The notes under the pieces were generated by a model. It was given only the letters and a program-made list of their open reading frames with translations, was not told where the DNA came from and did not search any database. A stretch of DNA of 64,000 nt, from NCBI GenBank assembly GCA_030411725.1, contig MU839849.1, positions 62,001 through 126,000 on the forward strand, written 5' to 3'. Of this stretch, positions 41,830 through 52,840 are shown piece after piece. This DNA comes from Echria macrotheca. Taxonomy: Eukaryota > Ascomycota > Sordariomycetes > Sordariales > Schizotheciaceae. Position 1 is the first letter of the stretch, and every line of letters starts with the position of its first letter. A program made the position numbers and the translations under genes.

Positions 41830-44436
41830 ATGCGCCTCCTGAATTGCCGAACATTCCGCTTGCACCTCTTCACCGACGACTTACCTCCTTATGCAATACT
41901 GTCGCACCTGTGGTACGAAGACGAAATCTCGTTTGAAGATGTTCAAAACAATAACTGGCGACCTGGGGCAGGATACAGGAAGATCACGTCTTGTGTATCC
42001 CGAGCGCTGCATGATGGCCTGGAGTATGTCTGGATCGACACCTGCTGCATTAACAAAACCAGCCCCGCTGAGCTTTCCGAGGCCATCAACTCAATGTTCC
42101 GTTGGTCTCGAAATGCTTCGTGCTGCTACGTCTATCTAAGCGATGTCTCAGCCGACTCTGCTCGCGGTCCTAGCGAAGTCGTTCGCGACTTTGCAGGAGA
42201 TCGATGGTTCACCCGCTGTTGGACACTCCAGGAACTCCTGGCCCCGGCCAACGTCCAATTCTTTTCGAGAGAGTGGTCATTTATCGGGGATAAAATATCT
42301 CTAGAGAGGGAGATACACAGCATCACGGGAGTTCCTGTTCTTGCACTCCGAGGAGCCCCATTGTCCCACTTTAGCGTGGCAGAGCGATTCTCGTGGGCCG
42401 AGAGACGCCAGGCGACTCGTGGGGAAGACTGGGCATACAGCCTACTCGGCATATTCGGAGTGAACATGCCCCTGCTCTACGGAGAGGGCAAGGAGAACGC
42501 CGTACGAAGGCTGTTGAGAGAGGTCGATGGGTTCGTTGCACCCGAAGATCCCGCCATGGTAGAGCCGCTATACAGCGAACTCGACCCTGACAGTTTCCGC
42601 CTCTTCATCCTCTACCAGGGTGATAGTAGCAGCGCCATGACCGGCTATCTCACCAAGCAGGATTTCAGAAATCACCCTCCGTACCGCGCCCTTAGCTACA
42701 CCTGGGGCGATGAGCCACCCATCCATCGGATCGATATCAATTACCAGCCCTTCTATATCAGACCCAATCTCTTCCACGCACTCCAGCGACTCCGGTCGCC
42801 AACTGAGGCCGTCTTTCTTTGGATTGATTCTCTGTGCATCAACCAGTCCGACGACGCCGAAAAGAGTGCTCAGGTCCGCCGAATGGCCGAGATCTACAAA
42901 AAGGCAGAAAGTGTCTGGATATGGCTAGGGGAGGAAAGCTGGGAGAGCAAAGCGGCCATGAACTTCATCCCCCGTGTCAACCACCACGATCTCCAGCAGG
43001 ACGGCAGACAGTGGTGGAGGAAGGACGTCTTCGCCGCTTTTAACCAGCTCCTCGCCCGGCCCTGGTTTCGCCGGCGCTGGGTCATCCAGGAAGCAGCGTT
43101 TGCAGGGGACTCGATCATCTTCTGTGGCGATCGACAGGTCGAGATGTCCGATTTTGCCCACGCTGTCGGCGTCGTACGGAGGAAAGTCGACCGAGAGTTC
43201 AGCTCAGCCGACGACAGGTGTCGGCTGCGCGACCAGTTCCTGTCCAACTTTCGAGACTCGCCGGCGACGAGGCTTCTGGATATTATAGGCACCGCGTTTC
43301 TCCAACGGAGCCAAGGCGTTGTCCTCCGAGACCGTCCACTATTGTCTCTCGAGACGCTCGTAGAGCTGAGCTCCTTCTGCGAGACGAAGAAACCCCACGA
43401 CGCCATCTTTGCGCTTCTGAGCCTTGCCAATGACAACGATAGCGCACCCCCCGTCGACTACGGCCGCAAAGCACTGGATGTATTTGCCGATTTTGTCTTG
43501 CACTGTTGCCGATCTGGCTCCTTGGATATCATCTGTCGGCCGTGGGCACCTCTTTCGCCATCTAATGCGTCCACGATAGAAGAGCTCGACCAGCTTCAGG
43601 AGATGAGGAGGTGCTCTTGGCTACGGCCGGCAAATCCTCCATTTTTCAACAGCTCCCCGAGCCGACCATATCAGACCTCGCTAGTCGGGACCCAACTGCA
43701 GCGAACCTATAACGCCCACAATGGCACTGCACCTCGGGTCTACCTGGGAAGGAATGGGCGTTCGGACGAGTGCAATGGGTCATTACATGTAACCGGATTC
43801 GTACTGGGCAAGATCACGCAGCAGTCAGCGAGGATTGCAGACGCCATTATAACGGGTGAATGTCTGGCCATTCTCGGAATGACCAGCGACTCCTTCGGGG
43901 GACGAAACGGGAATAATGTTCCTGGCGTGGTTTGGAGAACTCTTTGTGCCGACCGTGATCGCGGAAGACGGCCTGCGCCACCGAGATACCGGTCGGCGAT
44001 TGTTGAAATGATACGACTCAACTACGCTCTGGCCGGACGGGGAACGGTACTGACCGACGAGGCAAACATCATGCCTAGCATTGAGGTCGAGGAATTGTTG
44101 GAAGAAGAACTCCCGGAGGGTGTCGAGGAGGTTCTCGAGGTCATCCGAGGCGTGGTATGCAATCGGAGGACTTTCAGGGGTAAGGAGGCCGGAAGCAACC
44201 GAGCAACGATTACCGGTCTCGTCCCCCAGACTGCCAGGATTGGAGACAAAATCTGCATTCTATATGGATGCAGTGTCCCCGTCTTGCTACGGAAGCAGAT
44301 CCACTCAAGCGGTAACTCATGGCACTGGGAGCTCATCGGGGAGGCGTATGTCGACGGGTTCATGGACGGTGAAGCGATCCGTCGTCTTTCACCAGCTACA
44401 CTTCGTTCATTGGAGGTTTTATTTGAGATTAGATGA
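41830..44436 (+). CDS. Tandem HET-HET protein
   Basis: An 868-residue, single-exon protein with two HET-type modules. The first, from residue 1, is of the HET-D/E type: YAILSHLWYEDE, YRKITSCVSRALHDGLEYVWIDTCCINKTSPAELSEAINSMF (split motif region), RWFTRCWTLQELLAP and DWAYSLLGIFGVNMPLLYGEG. The second begins near residue 275: FRLFILYQGD, YRALSYTWGDEPP, FLWIDSLCINQSD, YKKAESVWIWLGEESWES, then RPWFRRRWVIQEAAF and KKPHDAIFALLSLA. The C-terminal third has a GxVxG-type region (HVTGFVLGKITQQSARIAD), common after the second HET type. No NACHT or repeats are visible. Role inferred: fungal non-self recognition or stress death. Start ATG at 41830 begins the conserved MRLLN opening of the first HET type. 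Confidence 0.92.
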   Translation: MRLLNCRTFRLHLFTDDLPPYAILSHLWYEDEISFEDVQNNNWRPGAGYRKITSCVSRALHDGLEYVWIDTCCINKTSPAELSEAINSMFRWSRNASCCYVYLSDVSADSARGPSEVVRDFAGDRWFTRCWTLQELLAPANVQFFSREWSFIGDKISLEREIHSITGVPVLALRGAPLSHFSVAERFSWAERRQATRGEDWAYSLLGIFGVNMPLLYGEGKENAVRRLLREVDGFVAPEDPAMVEPLYSELDPDSFRLFILYQGDSSSAMTGYLTKQDFRNHPPYRALSYTWGDEPPIHRIDINYQPFYIRPNLFHALQRLRSPTEAVFLWIDSLCINQSDDAEKSAQVRRMAEIYKKAESVWIWLGEESWESKAAMNFIPRVNHHDLQQDGRQWWRKDVFAAFNQLLARPWFRRRWVIQEAAFAGDSIIFCGDRQVEMSDFAHAVGVVRRKVDREFSSADDRCRLRDQFLSNFRDSPATRLLDIIGTAFLQRSQGVVLRDRPLLSLETLVELSSFCETKKPHDAIFALLSLANDNDSAPPVDYGRKALDVFADFVLHCCRSGSLDIICRPWAPLSPSNASTIEELDQLQEMRRCSWLRPANPPFFNSSPSRPYQTSLVGTQLQRTYNAHNGTAPRVYLGRNGRSDECNGSLHVTGFVLGKITQQSARIADAIITGECLAILGMTSDSFGGRNGNNVPGVVWRTLCADRDRGRRPAPPRYRSAIVEMIRLNYALAGRGTVLTDEANIMPSIEVEELLEEELPEGVEEVLEVIRGVVCNRRTFRGKEAGSNRATITGLVPQTARIGDKICILYGCSVPVLLRKQIHSSGNSWHWELIGEAYVDGFMDGEAIRRLSPATLRSLEVLFEIR

Positions 44437-44697
44437 ACACCCAAGCCCAGGGAGGTGTCTACATCCCATGTCGCAGTTCATATCAGCGAAGCATGGCGAT
44501 ACTCAAACCGGTCTCTGACAATTTATTGCTCACAACGCTCCTTTACAGGGAAGAGGGCTTCGGCTTGCTGGAATATCTTGGCCGATGTCTTTGTCCGCAA
44601 TGACAAAACGCTCTTCAAATCCGGCGTTGGGCCATGGAAGCGAGAGATCATGTTGTGTTCATAGTATCTTGGCATATCCGGATCAATGATTTACCAC

Positions 44698-45962
44698 CTA
44701 TTTTTCTCCTATCGTCTGTGTGGATGAGTGTCCCAAAACCGACTCATCTAACTCCGCCCCAACTGTGGACTGCGGCAGCGAAAGGTCCGTTTCGCCATGT
44801 ATCCTTCGGTTTCTCGGCCCCAGAGCGCTGTTAATGTCCCTCTCGTCGGGAACTGTGGACGGATGCGGAGAAAAAAGGCGGGGAAAGAACCGGGAGGCGA
44901 GCGGTTTCATGGTGGTCAGACAGGCGCAGACGATAGCGATGTTGATTTCCCACGAGTTCCAGGTGGCGGTGCTGGCGGCGTCCCAGGTGACGTCGCGGGC
45001 AATGCTGTTGGAGGCAACGACGAGGAGGGCGACTCGCGCCAGGGAGATGATGCACACCCTGATATAACCGTATTAGTTCGAAGCTGGACCAGATGTGGGA
45101 TTTTTTGGCTTACGTAAAGGCAAGAATGAAGATGACAAGGAGCGCGATCTTCTGCGGACGAATCGTCCGGACCTTGTGGATGACGGTCAGGGGCAGCATG
45201 AAGATGAGGAAATCGGTGACGATATTGAGACCGGCATGACTCCAGTATACCGAGATGTCATGACAATACGCGGTCTCGCGTTTCGAAAAGTCCCAAAAGG
45301 CGTCCAGGGGCACGCAAGCGGTGAATAGCGTTGCGAGGATGTAGATGTGGCTGACGAGGACGATGCCGAGGAGGATCTTGGCGGCAAGGCGGACTCGCTC
45401 GTATGTGAGAACGCGGATATAGAGGCATAGGATGGACAATTTGGTGAAGATCATGCTGAGCACGTAGATGATGGTCCCAATGATGCTGACCTGGAATAGA
45501 CAGGTGTTAGCCTCGCCGATGTGTCAGCGAGACCCGGATCTCCTCTACCTTGAAGTACATCATAAAGTTGTAAGGATCGACGTATGCCATGTGCTGTCCC
45601 AAGCCATGTCGTAGTTCTGAGTGTTCTAGTCAGCATCAAGCTAGTCGACATGATCCATGAGACGTGGACCTACCGAGACAGAGACAAGCAGTGACACCAG
45701 CGGATGAAGCCTACGTAGGAAGTAGATGATTAGCCGCGGCAACGATGAATGACAACAGGGATGATACCAGTGCAGCCAGGATGAACCAGTCCTCTACTGC
45801 GAGGACTCGAAGAATACCGGCCCGAGCCCAGAGTCGGAGGGCGACGGCGAGAGTGGCCAGCGCCAGAGAGACGGCGGCAGATGGCACCGCCGACTGGCCG
45901 TTCCACTCATTCGGGTCCGGCAGAGCGGCCAGCGGTGGATCTGGAACCGTAGCGTTGGCCAT
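44698..45962 (-). CDS. Pth11-like seven-helix receptor
   Basis: Five exons, 45768-45962, 45674-45710, 45549-45616, 45114-45490 and 44698-45058, giving 345 residues; introns 55-58 nt. The junctions restore DWFILAAL-ASSAGVTACLCL-ELRHGLGQHMAYVDPYNFMMYFK-VSIIGTIIYVLSMIFTKLSILCLYIRVL, then CHDISVYWSHAGLNIVTDF and FTVCIISLARV. The block TWDAASTATWNSWEINIAIVCACLTTMKPL is characteristic of the family. C-terminal tail ~75 residues, hydrophilic. The 37-nt second exon is small but its phase and motifs fit. Plasma-membrane sensing is the general family role; no ligand is evident. It is tail-to-tail with the tandem HET gene. Confidence 0.85.
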
Positions 45963-46912
45963 GACGGAGGGATCCGCTTTGGCGGCTTCCAGTGTCGTTG
46001 CCCGGCGCGACTTGCCGACACAGCACCTGCAATTCTGGCACGTGCCGCATTAACCCCGGTCAAAAGGCCGATTGTCACCAGTCGACACGCCCTCGGGCAT
46101 GCGTCCGGATGTTGGGGATAGAAGTCGCTGCCGCAGCGTCGACGTGAGCAGAGACAGCGGGCGGGGAGAGAATGACGCGAGGGATGGCCTCTCTTTTGCT
46201 AGGACGTTCCATGGACGACAGACATCTTGGCTCCAGCTCGGTGCAGCGGCCGAGAAGCGCCGAGTCCGTCAATTTTTGCGCGCGCCGGGGAGCGAAGCGA
46301 GGCACCGCGGTCAGTGTGTGTGCGCCCGGCCCTGGCTAGCGGGACTTGGCATTTACCTTGACCATGCCGGATGCTGATGCCGGGATGTGATTTTGGAACG
46401 AAGAGGCGGGACGAACCGCTTACCCTTAAAAGTTAAAATTCGCTGGTGTCGCTTCGTTCGGCTACAGCGACGGCCCTCCGCAAGCTCCGGGGCGCTTCCG
46501 CCTCTCTCCCGCTCCTGGCGAATTTTACGCCGCTTATCTGCTACCGCATCCGAAGAAGCAGTTTAGATAGAGGAAGGTTGAACGAAACGAGAAGTTCCTG
46601 TCGTTAGACGCTATGGATTTAATCCGGTAGCTACTCCGCCGTAGATTACGTGGCGAAGAATTCTTATCTTATCAGTTTTTTTTTCAGATCCAACCGGCAA
46701 GTGGTAACGTAATAGCTGTCTGACGATAGGAAAATTTACAATGACCTCACACCGGTCAGATAACGGCACAGCACCCTCATTTTTGTGTGGGTGATAAACA
46801 TACTAATTTCCACAGGGACACGGACGTGAACCCCCCGGGTTCGCGCTGCCCCGAGCCAAGCATAGGCAACAACATGGATTCAACTACCAGCAGCTCATTC
46901 TATACACTACTG
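45963..46912. other. Intergenic region with possible degenerate repeat
   Basis: Nearly 1 kb. The stretch 46430-46530 begins with AAAATTCGC and ends with GCGAATTTT (short inverted ends) around a GC-rich core, which might be a small non-autonomous element. A T-run lies near 46677-46685. No gene. Confidence 0.3.
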
Positions 46913-48963
46913 TCAAGAAGAAAACACAAACCCATATGTGGCCGGCATCAGCGAATCGGGAACGAAAGGCCCATAGCCATTCTCGCCCCATGATATGACT
47001 ACTTTCTCCGCCAGTCTCTTGGCCTCGACGGTGTCGCGGTTGGGCATGTTCCCCATGAAACTCTGGGCGATATACATAGGATGATAGACCTCACAAGTCA
47101 GGGAGGTTGCGATAGCCTGTTGACGAACAAGATTATTAGCCCTTTCCCTGCACAGCGGCAAGTCTCGTTCGTACCTTGGCTGTGCAGCCGGATGCCACGT
47201 TGAGGGGCCACAGCGCCGGATTCACTGGCATGATGGATGCCTTTGCAGCGCCCACGGCGTCCCTGGCCAAGTTTCTGAACTTGTTGACGCCGTCTATCAT
47301 CCTCTCCAGATCACATCCTTCCTCGTGCGCCATTTTCTCGAGGAAGCGCACAAACGAGTCGATGACCGCCAGATCCCCTTCTGCTTCGGGGTGTGTGGGT
47401 TCCTTACAGACCACGGCCAGCAATGCGATGGTAGCAGAGAGGGGATAGCATAGCGCCCTCCACAGCTCTGGGAAATTCTGGAACCGGAACCGCCCGAGGC
47501 AGTGAATCGTGGCCCGGGCTGAAGACCTCGCCTTGCGTCGGTGCTCGTCCGCCCGGTCCTGGACAATGCCGGTTTTCTGCAGATATCCGGTGGTTTCGGC
47601 TGCGACGCGCCGGACGAGGGACCAGCAGACCATTGTGACACAGTTGTAGTACACCAGCTGCAGTATCGTGGCGGGAAAATCAACTGCGTCGTCTTCGGTG
47701 TTTTCGATAGCGTCGCCATCGGGGGCCGGACGGATCTCGGCCGGCACCCGGCGGGCCCAGGCTTCCAGCTCAGAGAGCAGAGCGATGTGTTCGGCCTCGT
47801 GGGTGATGATGTACTCTTTGCTGATCCGTGATTGAATAGCAGCGAGTTCTATTCTCAGTCTGAAGGTTGTGTCATCTTGGATGTGGCTCGGAATAATCGG
47901 TAACGGGGACAGCAGGGCATGGGTAGGTGGCAGGCCCGTGTTTGCGCTCGTCTCCATGTCGAGCACATAGCTGGTCCAGAACAGTCGATCCCGGTTTTCA
48001 TCTTCAGTTGTCGGCACCCACTCGCTGCTGTTCAACAGATCGTGCGGTCCGAGAGCATGCTGCATTCTGATGGCCATTGATAACAGTAGCGACGTTGTTC
48101 GCGCATCGGCCGATAATCGCGTGAACATGACCATGGCCATGACGGCTTGGGGAGCTTCGAGCGAGTGTCCCTGGAGGATAAGTTCCGGCAGCACGGCGTA
48201 AGCGTTCCGGAGGAAGGCCCACGTGCATGGGTTGACTTCGTGGAAAGCATTGGCGGCTGTTCTGTAGACAACGCTGCTGGCGACGAGCGAATTCAGCATC
48301 GCTTGCCATGGTGCATCTGCGCGACTAAGCGCATCTGGGTGTTTCATTTCGCCCAAAAACCAGGATATTTGAAAGAAAGGGAGCTCGGCAGTAACGGACT
48401 CCAGGGCTTGCTCGATCAGCAGCAGCTCGGAAGCTTCAGGGGAGACGACCGATAGAACTGGTCGTCGAAGTGGCGCTGAGACTTCTGCTTCCCTGAACCC
48501 CGCCATGCGCTCTGAGATGCGAAGGAAATGCGAGGCATGGTCTGGCAGCGAAAGTCGTGATGATTCTGGAAGAGATGGACCGGGGTCTGTGGCTGTTTGC
48601 TCCTGTCGGAGCATCGACTCCATCCTGGCCAGTCTCTCTTCGAGGGCTTCAATACGTTGCTTGCTGGATATCGTTTAGGTTAGCACCAAACTGGTAGACC
48701 TCTCTGTGGTACTCACCTTTTGCCGGGCCCCCGTGTTCTCTGCGTCTCCGGGTAGACGCAGTCCCGGCCCCGCTCCGCACACGCCGAACATGTCGGCGTG
48801 CCGCCATCGCACCTAATCTTTCCGGCGCGGCATCGTGTACAAGCCTTTCAGTTCCAATTGTCAGACGGATAACGCAGATTTCAATGCATCAGAAAGCTGT
48901 GCGACTCACCTGGACTATGCGGCCCCCAGCCAGTCTTTTAGGCACAGGACCACGATTGGACAT
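46913..48963 (-). CDS. Zn2Cys6 transcription factor
   Basis: Four exons, 48910-48963, 48717-48844, 47175-48663 and 46913-47116 (introns 65, 53 and 58 nt), give 624 residues. Exon 2 holds the binuclear zinc cluster, Cys20, 23, 30, 37, 40 and 47 (ACTRCRAGKIRCDGGTPTC...). Exon 3 opens with a linker and heptads (KQRIEALEERLARME) and carries the fungal-specific middle homology domain (FLRNAYAVLPELILQGHS, RDRLFWTSYVLDMETSANTGLPP, and YYNCVTMVCWSL). Exon 4 adds ~67 residues (MYIAQSFMGNMPNRDT...). The short first exon and small zinc-cluster exon are easy to miss. Its start lies 451 bp from the NmrA-like gene, which it may control. Confidence 0.92.
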
Positions 48964-49414
48964 GGCGGCCGCAGTGTTACCTTTCCGGCGCCCGAATGAC
49001 ACGCATGTGAAGCTGTTGTTGGTGTCGGAGCGTTTGAATTGCGTCCGGCTGTGCCTCTTTGTTGAATGCGGAAGCAAAAAGGGTCCGGCGGCTCGGCATT
49101 CGCTCTTATTAATCGTCTGACTTGCAGCTGGCCGTTGGTGCTGAGAAATGGAACGCTACGCGCGAAGTGGCCAATGGCGTTGCGCGAACACCCGAATGCC
49201 GACAGATAGGCATCCGTACAACGGAACCTTTTGCATCCGTCACCGACCCTCCGATGTGTAAGGGGGGTTACGACTGTCTGGACATAAAAGCAACGGCATC
49301 ACGGTGTCTACAACGTCCTTTTCATCTCGACATCGCTCTCAACATCATCATCTCGACCTCAGACAAGCCCTTTATTCTCTCCAGATCCCCTTTTTCAAGC
49401 AAATCCAGTTCATC
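48964..49414. promoter_or_regulatory. Bidirectional promoter: Zn2Cys6 factor / NmrA-like
   Basis: A 451-bp spacer between divergent starts. A pyrimidine-rich run precedes the NmrA-like ATG. No specific site recognised. Confidence 0.35.
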
Positions 49415-50542
49415 ATGGTCGTCGTCGCAGTCGCAGGAGGCACCGGAAACATTGGCCGGACCATCGTCGAGGCCATCCAGGCCACCGGCAAACATGAGAT
49501 CAAGATTCTCTCACGAAAGGTATTCACACCTCTCCTCCTCCTATCTTTTGTACAATACCCAGGGGTCTAACCTCTAAACAGGCGGACCCTGCACTAGAGG
49601 CTGAGCTCGGGGCACCCATCATTGCCGTTAACTATGACGACGTGGAGGGTCTTGCCAAGATACTTGACGACAACAATATCCACACTGTTGTCTCAGGCCT
49701 CGCCATGCACCTTCCCGGCGGTGGAGCCCCCGCTGAGATCAATCTCATCCGAGCGGCGGATCTCTCCAAGACCACCAGGAGAATGATCTCCAGCGAATGG
49801 GGCACGGAAATCACGGAAGCGTGGGTTATTTTCTCTTCTCTTTGAGGCGTAGCGCTGTTCACTAACAGCAGTGCAGACAACGCGGCGACATTCCCTCTGT
49901 CGCCCACAAGCTCGATGCCAAGTACGAGCTAGAGAAGACCAAGGACCTTGAGTACACCCGTTTCCACAACGGCTACTTCATGGACTACTGGGGTCTCCCC
50001 AAGGTCAAGTCGCACATGGCCCGCACCGCCCTCGTCTTCTGGATCGACATGGCCAACAATGCCGCTGCCCTCCCAGGGACGGGCGAGACCCCCAACATTT
50101 TTACGCACACCACCGACATCGCCAAGTTTGTTGCCGCCAGCCTGGATCTTCCCAAGTGGAAGCCAGATACATATGTCAAGGGCGACCGGCTCACCTGGAA
50201 CCAGTTTTTGCGCCATGCTGAGGAGGCCAAGGGTATGTCCCGTCTTTCCGCCCTCGGTACCCCCTGATGAGTTGATGCTGACGCGAAGCAGGGACCAAAT
50301 TTGATGTTGTCTACGACAGCCCCGAAAAGCTCAAGGCCGGCGAAATTTCCGAACTCCCGGCCCAGGTCCAGCTGTACCAGTTCTTTCCCAAGAAGCTGCT
50401 GCAGGGCATGTGTGCCGCCTTCGGGTTGTGGTTCGACAAGGGTCTTGCTGATCTCCACCCCGAGAAGTTCATCAATGAGGACTTTCCCGATATCAAGCCC
50501 ATGACTGTTAAGGAGATGTTGGATAAGGCGTGGAAGGAGTAA
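49415..50542 (+). CDS. NmrA-like / isoflavone-reductase-like NAD(P)-binding protein
   Basis: Four exons (49415-49519, 49582-49820, 49877-50232, 50292-50542; introns 56-62 nt) give 316 residues. The N-terminal Rossmann motif is VAVAGGTGNIGRTIVEA, followed by IKILSRK, and ISSEWGTEITEA at the second exon end. The midsection (FHNGYFMDYWGLP, FTHTTDIAKFVAASLDLPKWK) and C-terminal lid match the NmrA/isoflavone-reductase-like group of atypical SDRs. Such proteins either reduce small molecules or sense NAD(P) redox state. There is no YxxxK. Substrate unknown. The head-to-head Zn2Cys6 gene suggests a regulator-enzyme pair. Confidence 0.9.
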
Positions 50543-50947
50543 TGGGTTGTTTCGTAATTGTCCGAGGAGTTCTTGGTTGTTGATTTCCTATGCATGTTAT
50601 CTAGAATGAACGAGTGTTTAGAGAGTCGGGTTTTTAGACCTAACCCCGATGTATGTGGGTAATGAGATGAGAATACTAGAATATCCGTACTTGAATGACG
50701 TGTGCGTCTCAGAGATTTAAGTCCTAAGTACCGCTTCGCAGGCTTTCGTCCAGATCCAGCCCTGTACAAAGTCCGTTGTGGCTGCAAGGATGTGTGTGAG
50801 CTGGTCCCGGCGGTCCCCAGCTCCCCTAGGTAGTTCAGGACGAGGAACGAAAAAGGAAATTTCGTATGCTCGGATTCGTCACAGACAACCCGGCTGTATC
50901 GACACGTTTCCAGACTGAAATCAAATGTCAGTTCCCACCCACTTGGC
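50543..50947. other. Convergent intergenic region
   Basis: 405 bp between the 3' ends of the NmrA-like and prolyl-hydroxylase-like genes. Nothing further seen. Confidence 0.35.
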
Positions 50948-51790
50948 TCAAACTTCCGGATACGCCTGATCCCCCCCATCGGTCCATGGCGCCGCCTCCC
51001 TCGTCCAAGTATTCATCCCAATCTTCTCCCCCGTGACGACCGGCAACCCTGCATGAATAACCCTTGGATCGCCGGTCCCATCCTCCCTCAGATTCTGCCA
51101 AAACACAGCATTCCCCTCCACTGCGCGAAACGTAACCCCATTCTCGTAGACATCATCACAATCCAAGATTCTACACCACGCCGCGTCCCTTTTCGGCTCC
51201 AACATTGGAAAATTTGTTCCACCGCCGGTCATGTCCTCCGACACGTACAGATAGGCGAAGAAACTCGTCACTCGATTACCGCCCGCCGCCGGGGAAGTGT
51301 ACGCGGGATTCCCGAACCAGTCCGAGTGGAACGAGTACCGCTCGCCCGGCGCGTACCGGACGAGTTGGAGTGGTTCAAGCGAGGCGCGCGGGACCGCTTC
51401 ACCTTGGAAGTGTAGCGCGCGGTCCTCGATACAGGCGAGCACGGGGTCGCGGGGGATGTAGGTCGATTGGGACGTGCGGACGGCGCTGCGGGCACCGCCG
51501 GTGTTGGAGGTGATGGCAGAACGGCGCCATGTTCCGTTTCTGTTTGCTATGAGTCCGGGTTCGGGTTTGGGTCTGGGTTTGGGTGTGACTTACGTTGCGC
51601 GGTGAAGATGAGCTCGCTCTTCAGGGGTGATGAAGTCGTGGAGGTAGACTACGAGGGGTGATGTCGAGATGAGCTGCGGCCTGTATGGTGGGTGTTGGCA
51701 GACAAAGGTGTCTCCGTCTGCGGTTGTGTCGCTGGCGAGGGCTATTTGGAGGAGCCCGAAAAGGGCGGCGAGGTACCGGGCTGTTCTCAT
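50948..51790 (-). CDS. Prolyl 4-hydroxylase alpha-like 2OG-Fe(II) oxygenase
   Basis: Exons 51594-51790 and 50948-51539 (54-nt intron, GTAAGT donor) give 262 residues with a signal peptide (MRTARYLAALFGLLQIALAS). The dioxygenase core is intact: iron ligands His137 and Asp139 (SFHSDWFGNP), distal His228 (IHAGLPV) and the 2-oxoglutarate Lys238 (TGEKIGMNTW). FITPEERAHLHRA and FFAYLYVSEDMTGGGTNFP complete the prolyl-4-hydroxylase pattern. It would act in the secretory pathway, hydroxylating proline or a related residue. The intron is rich in GGGTTT-like units. The gene starts head to head with the PDI-like gene; in animals P4H alpha needs PDI as its beta subunit, so the pairing is suggestive. Confidence 0.92.
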
Positions 51791-51911
51791 CTTGTTGTCA
51801 TCCCAGCCTCAATGACGGGTTGAGTTCAAACAAGATCAGATTCGACACATAAGCCCCTCGCCAACCTCAGGCGTGAGTACCAGCGACCGGGTGATTTGCG
51901 CTCCGACGTTG

Positions 51912-51919
51912 CCAACTTA
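51912..51919 (+). repeat. Left 8-bp target-site duplication (CCAACTTA)
   Basis: Matches 52684-52691 exactly and abuts the foldback element on the left. Confidence 0.85.
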
Positions 51920-52683
51920 GGCATCTGATAGGGGGGCACCCTGTTTTTGATAGGGGGGCATCCCCCCCACCCAGGCCCCTCACTGCCAGCCGCCAAGCCA
52001 GCCGCCAGGTCAGCTGCCAGGCTTTTCACGGTCGCAAAGTCGAAGCCATCGCCATCTTCCTCCACCACCATCACGACAACAACAACAACAACGGCAATTG
52101 CAATTGCGAGTAGGTTGCGCACAAGAACAGCCTTATCGCCGCAATCGTGCTAATTGATTCAGGCTCAATCGCGTCGAAAATAGCGTTGAAAACAGCGTCT
52201 TCTGGTCGCGCGCGCGCGCGCGGGGCGCGATTCGAACAAAATAAGTTACCCTCACGTGAGTCTTCAATTGCCTCGCTCGTCGTCGGCGAAGACTTCTATA
52301 TCGCAACGAAGCCTTTTATATCGCGGTCGCGCGTAAGGGTTCTTATATCGGCGATAATCGGGAAGCTCATCTTGTTCGAATCGCGCCGCGCGCGCGCGCG
52401 TAACCGGAACGCTCTATTTTCGACGCGATTAGGCCTAAATCAATTAGCACGACTGCGGTGATAAGGCTATTATCGTACGCGGCCTACTGGGAATTGGTAA
52501 TTGCCGCCGTTATCGTTGTTGTTGCTGTGGTGGTGGTGGTGGTGGTGGTGGTGGTGGTGGTGGAAGATGGCGATGGCTTCTGAGATGGCAAGGCCTGGCG
52601 GCTGGCTTGGCGGCTGGCGGTGGGGGGCCTAGGTGGGGGGGATGCCCCCCTATCAAAAACAGGGTGCCCCCCTATCAGATGCC
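51920..52683. mobile_element. 764-bp foldback element, hAT-like 8-bp duplication
   Basis: The two ends are inverted copies. The outer ~50 bp begin GGCATCTGATAGGGGGGC and end as its complement. They are nearly identical, and each carries the unit GATAGGGGGGCA twice. Similarity between arms continues inward for about 300 bp through a CCA/CAA-rich repeat (the (GGT)n run near 52525-52563 is the right-arm version), a GCGCGCGC run and an ATCGCGTCGAAAATAG segment, so nearly the whole element could fold as a hairpin. No transposase is encoded. Exact 8-bp duplications (CCAACTTA) flank it, as hAT-type elements make. It lies inside the promoter shared by the prolyl hydroxylase-like and PDI-like genes. 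Confidence 0.9.
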
Positions 52684-52691
52684 CCAACTTA
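52684..52691 (+). repeat. Right 8-bp target-site duplication (CCAACTTA)
   Basis: Exact copy of 51912-51919, adjacent to the right end of the element. Confidence 0.85.
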
Positions 52692-52840
52692 TCCGACTCC
52701 TTAGCCGGCGGGGCAAACTGGCCTGATCGATAGCTTCACATTTGCCATTAGACTCGAGAAGACCACGCCTTCGCTCTATCATTTTGGTTTGTTCCCTTAT
52801 TGACTGACTTTTTGCCTCTCGTGTTCGGGAACCCCCTGCA

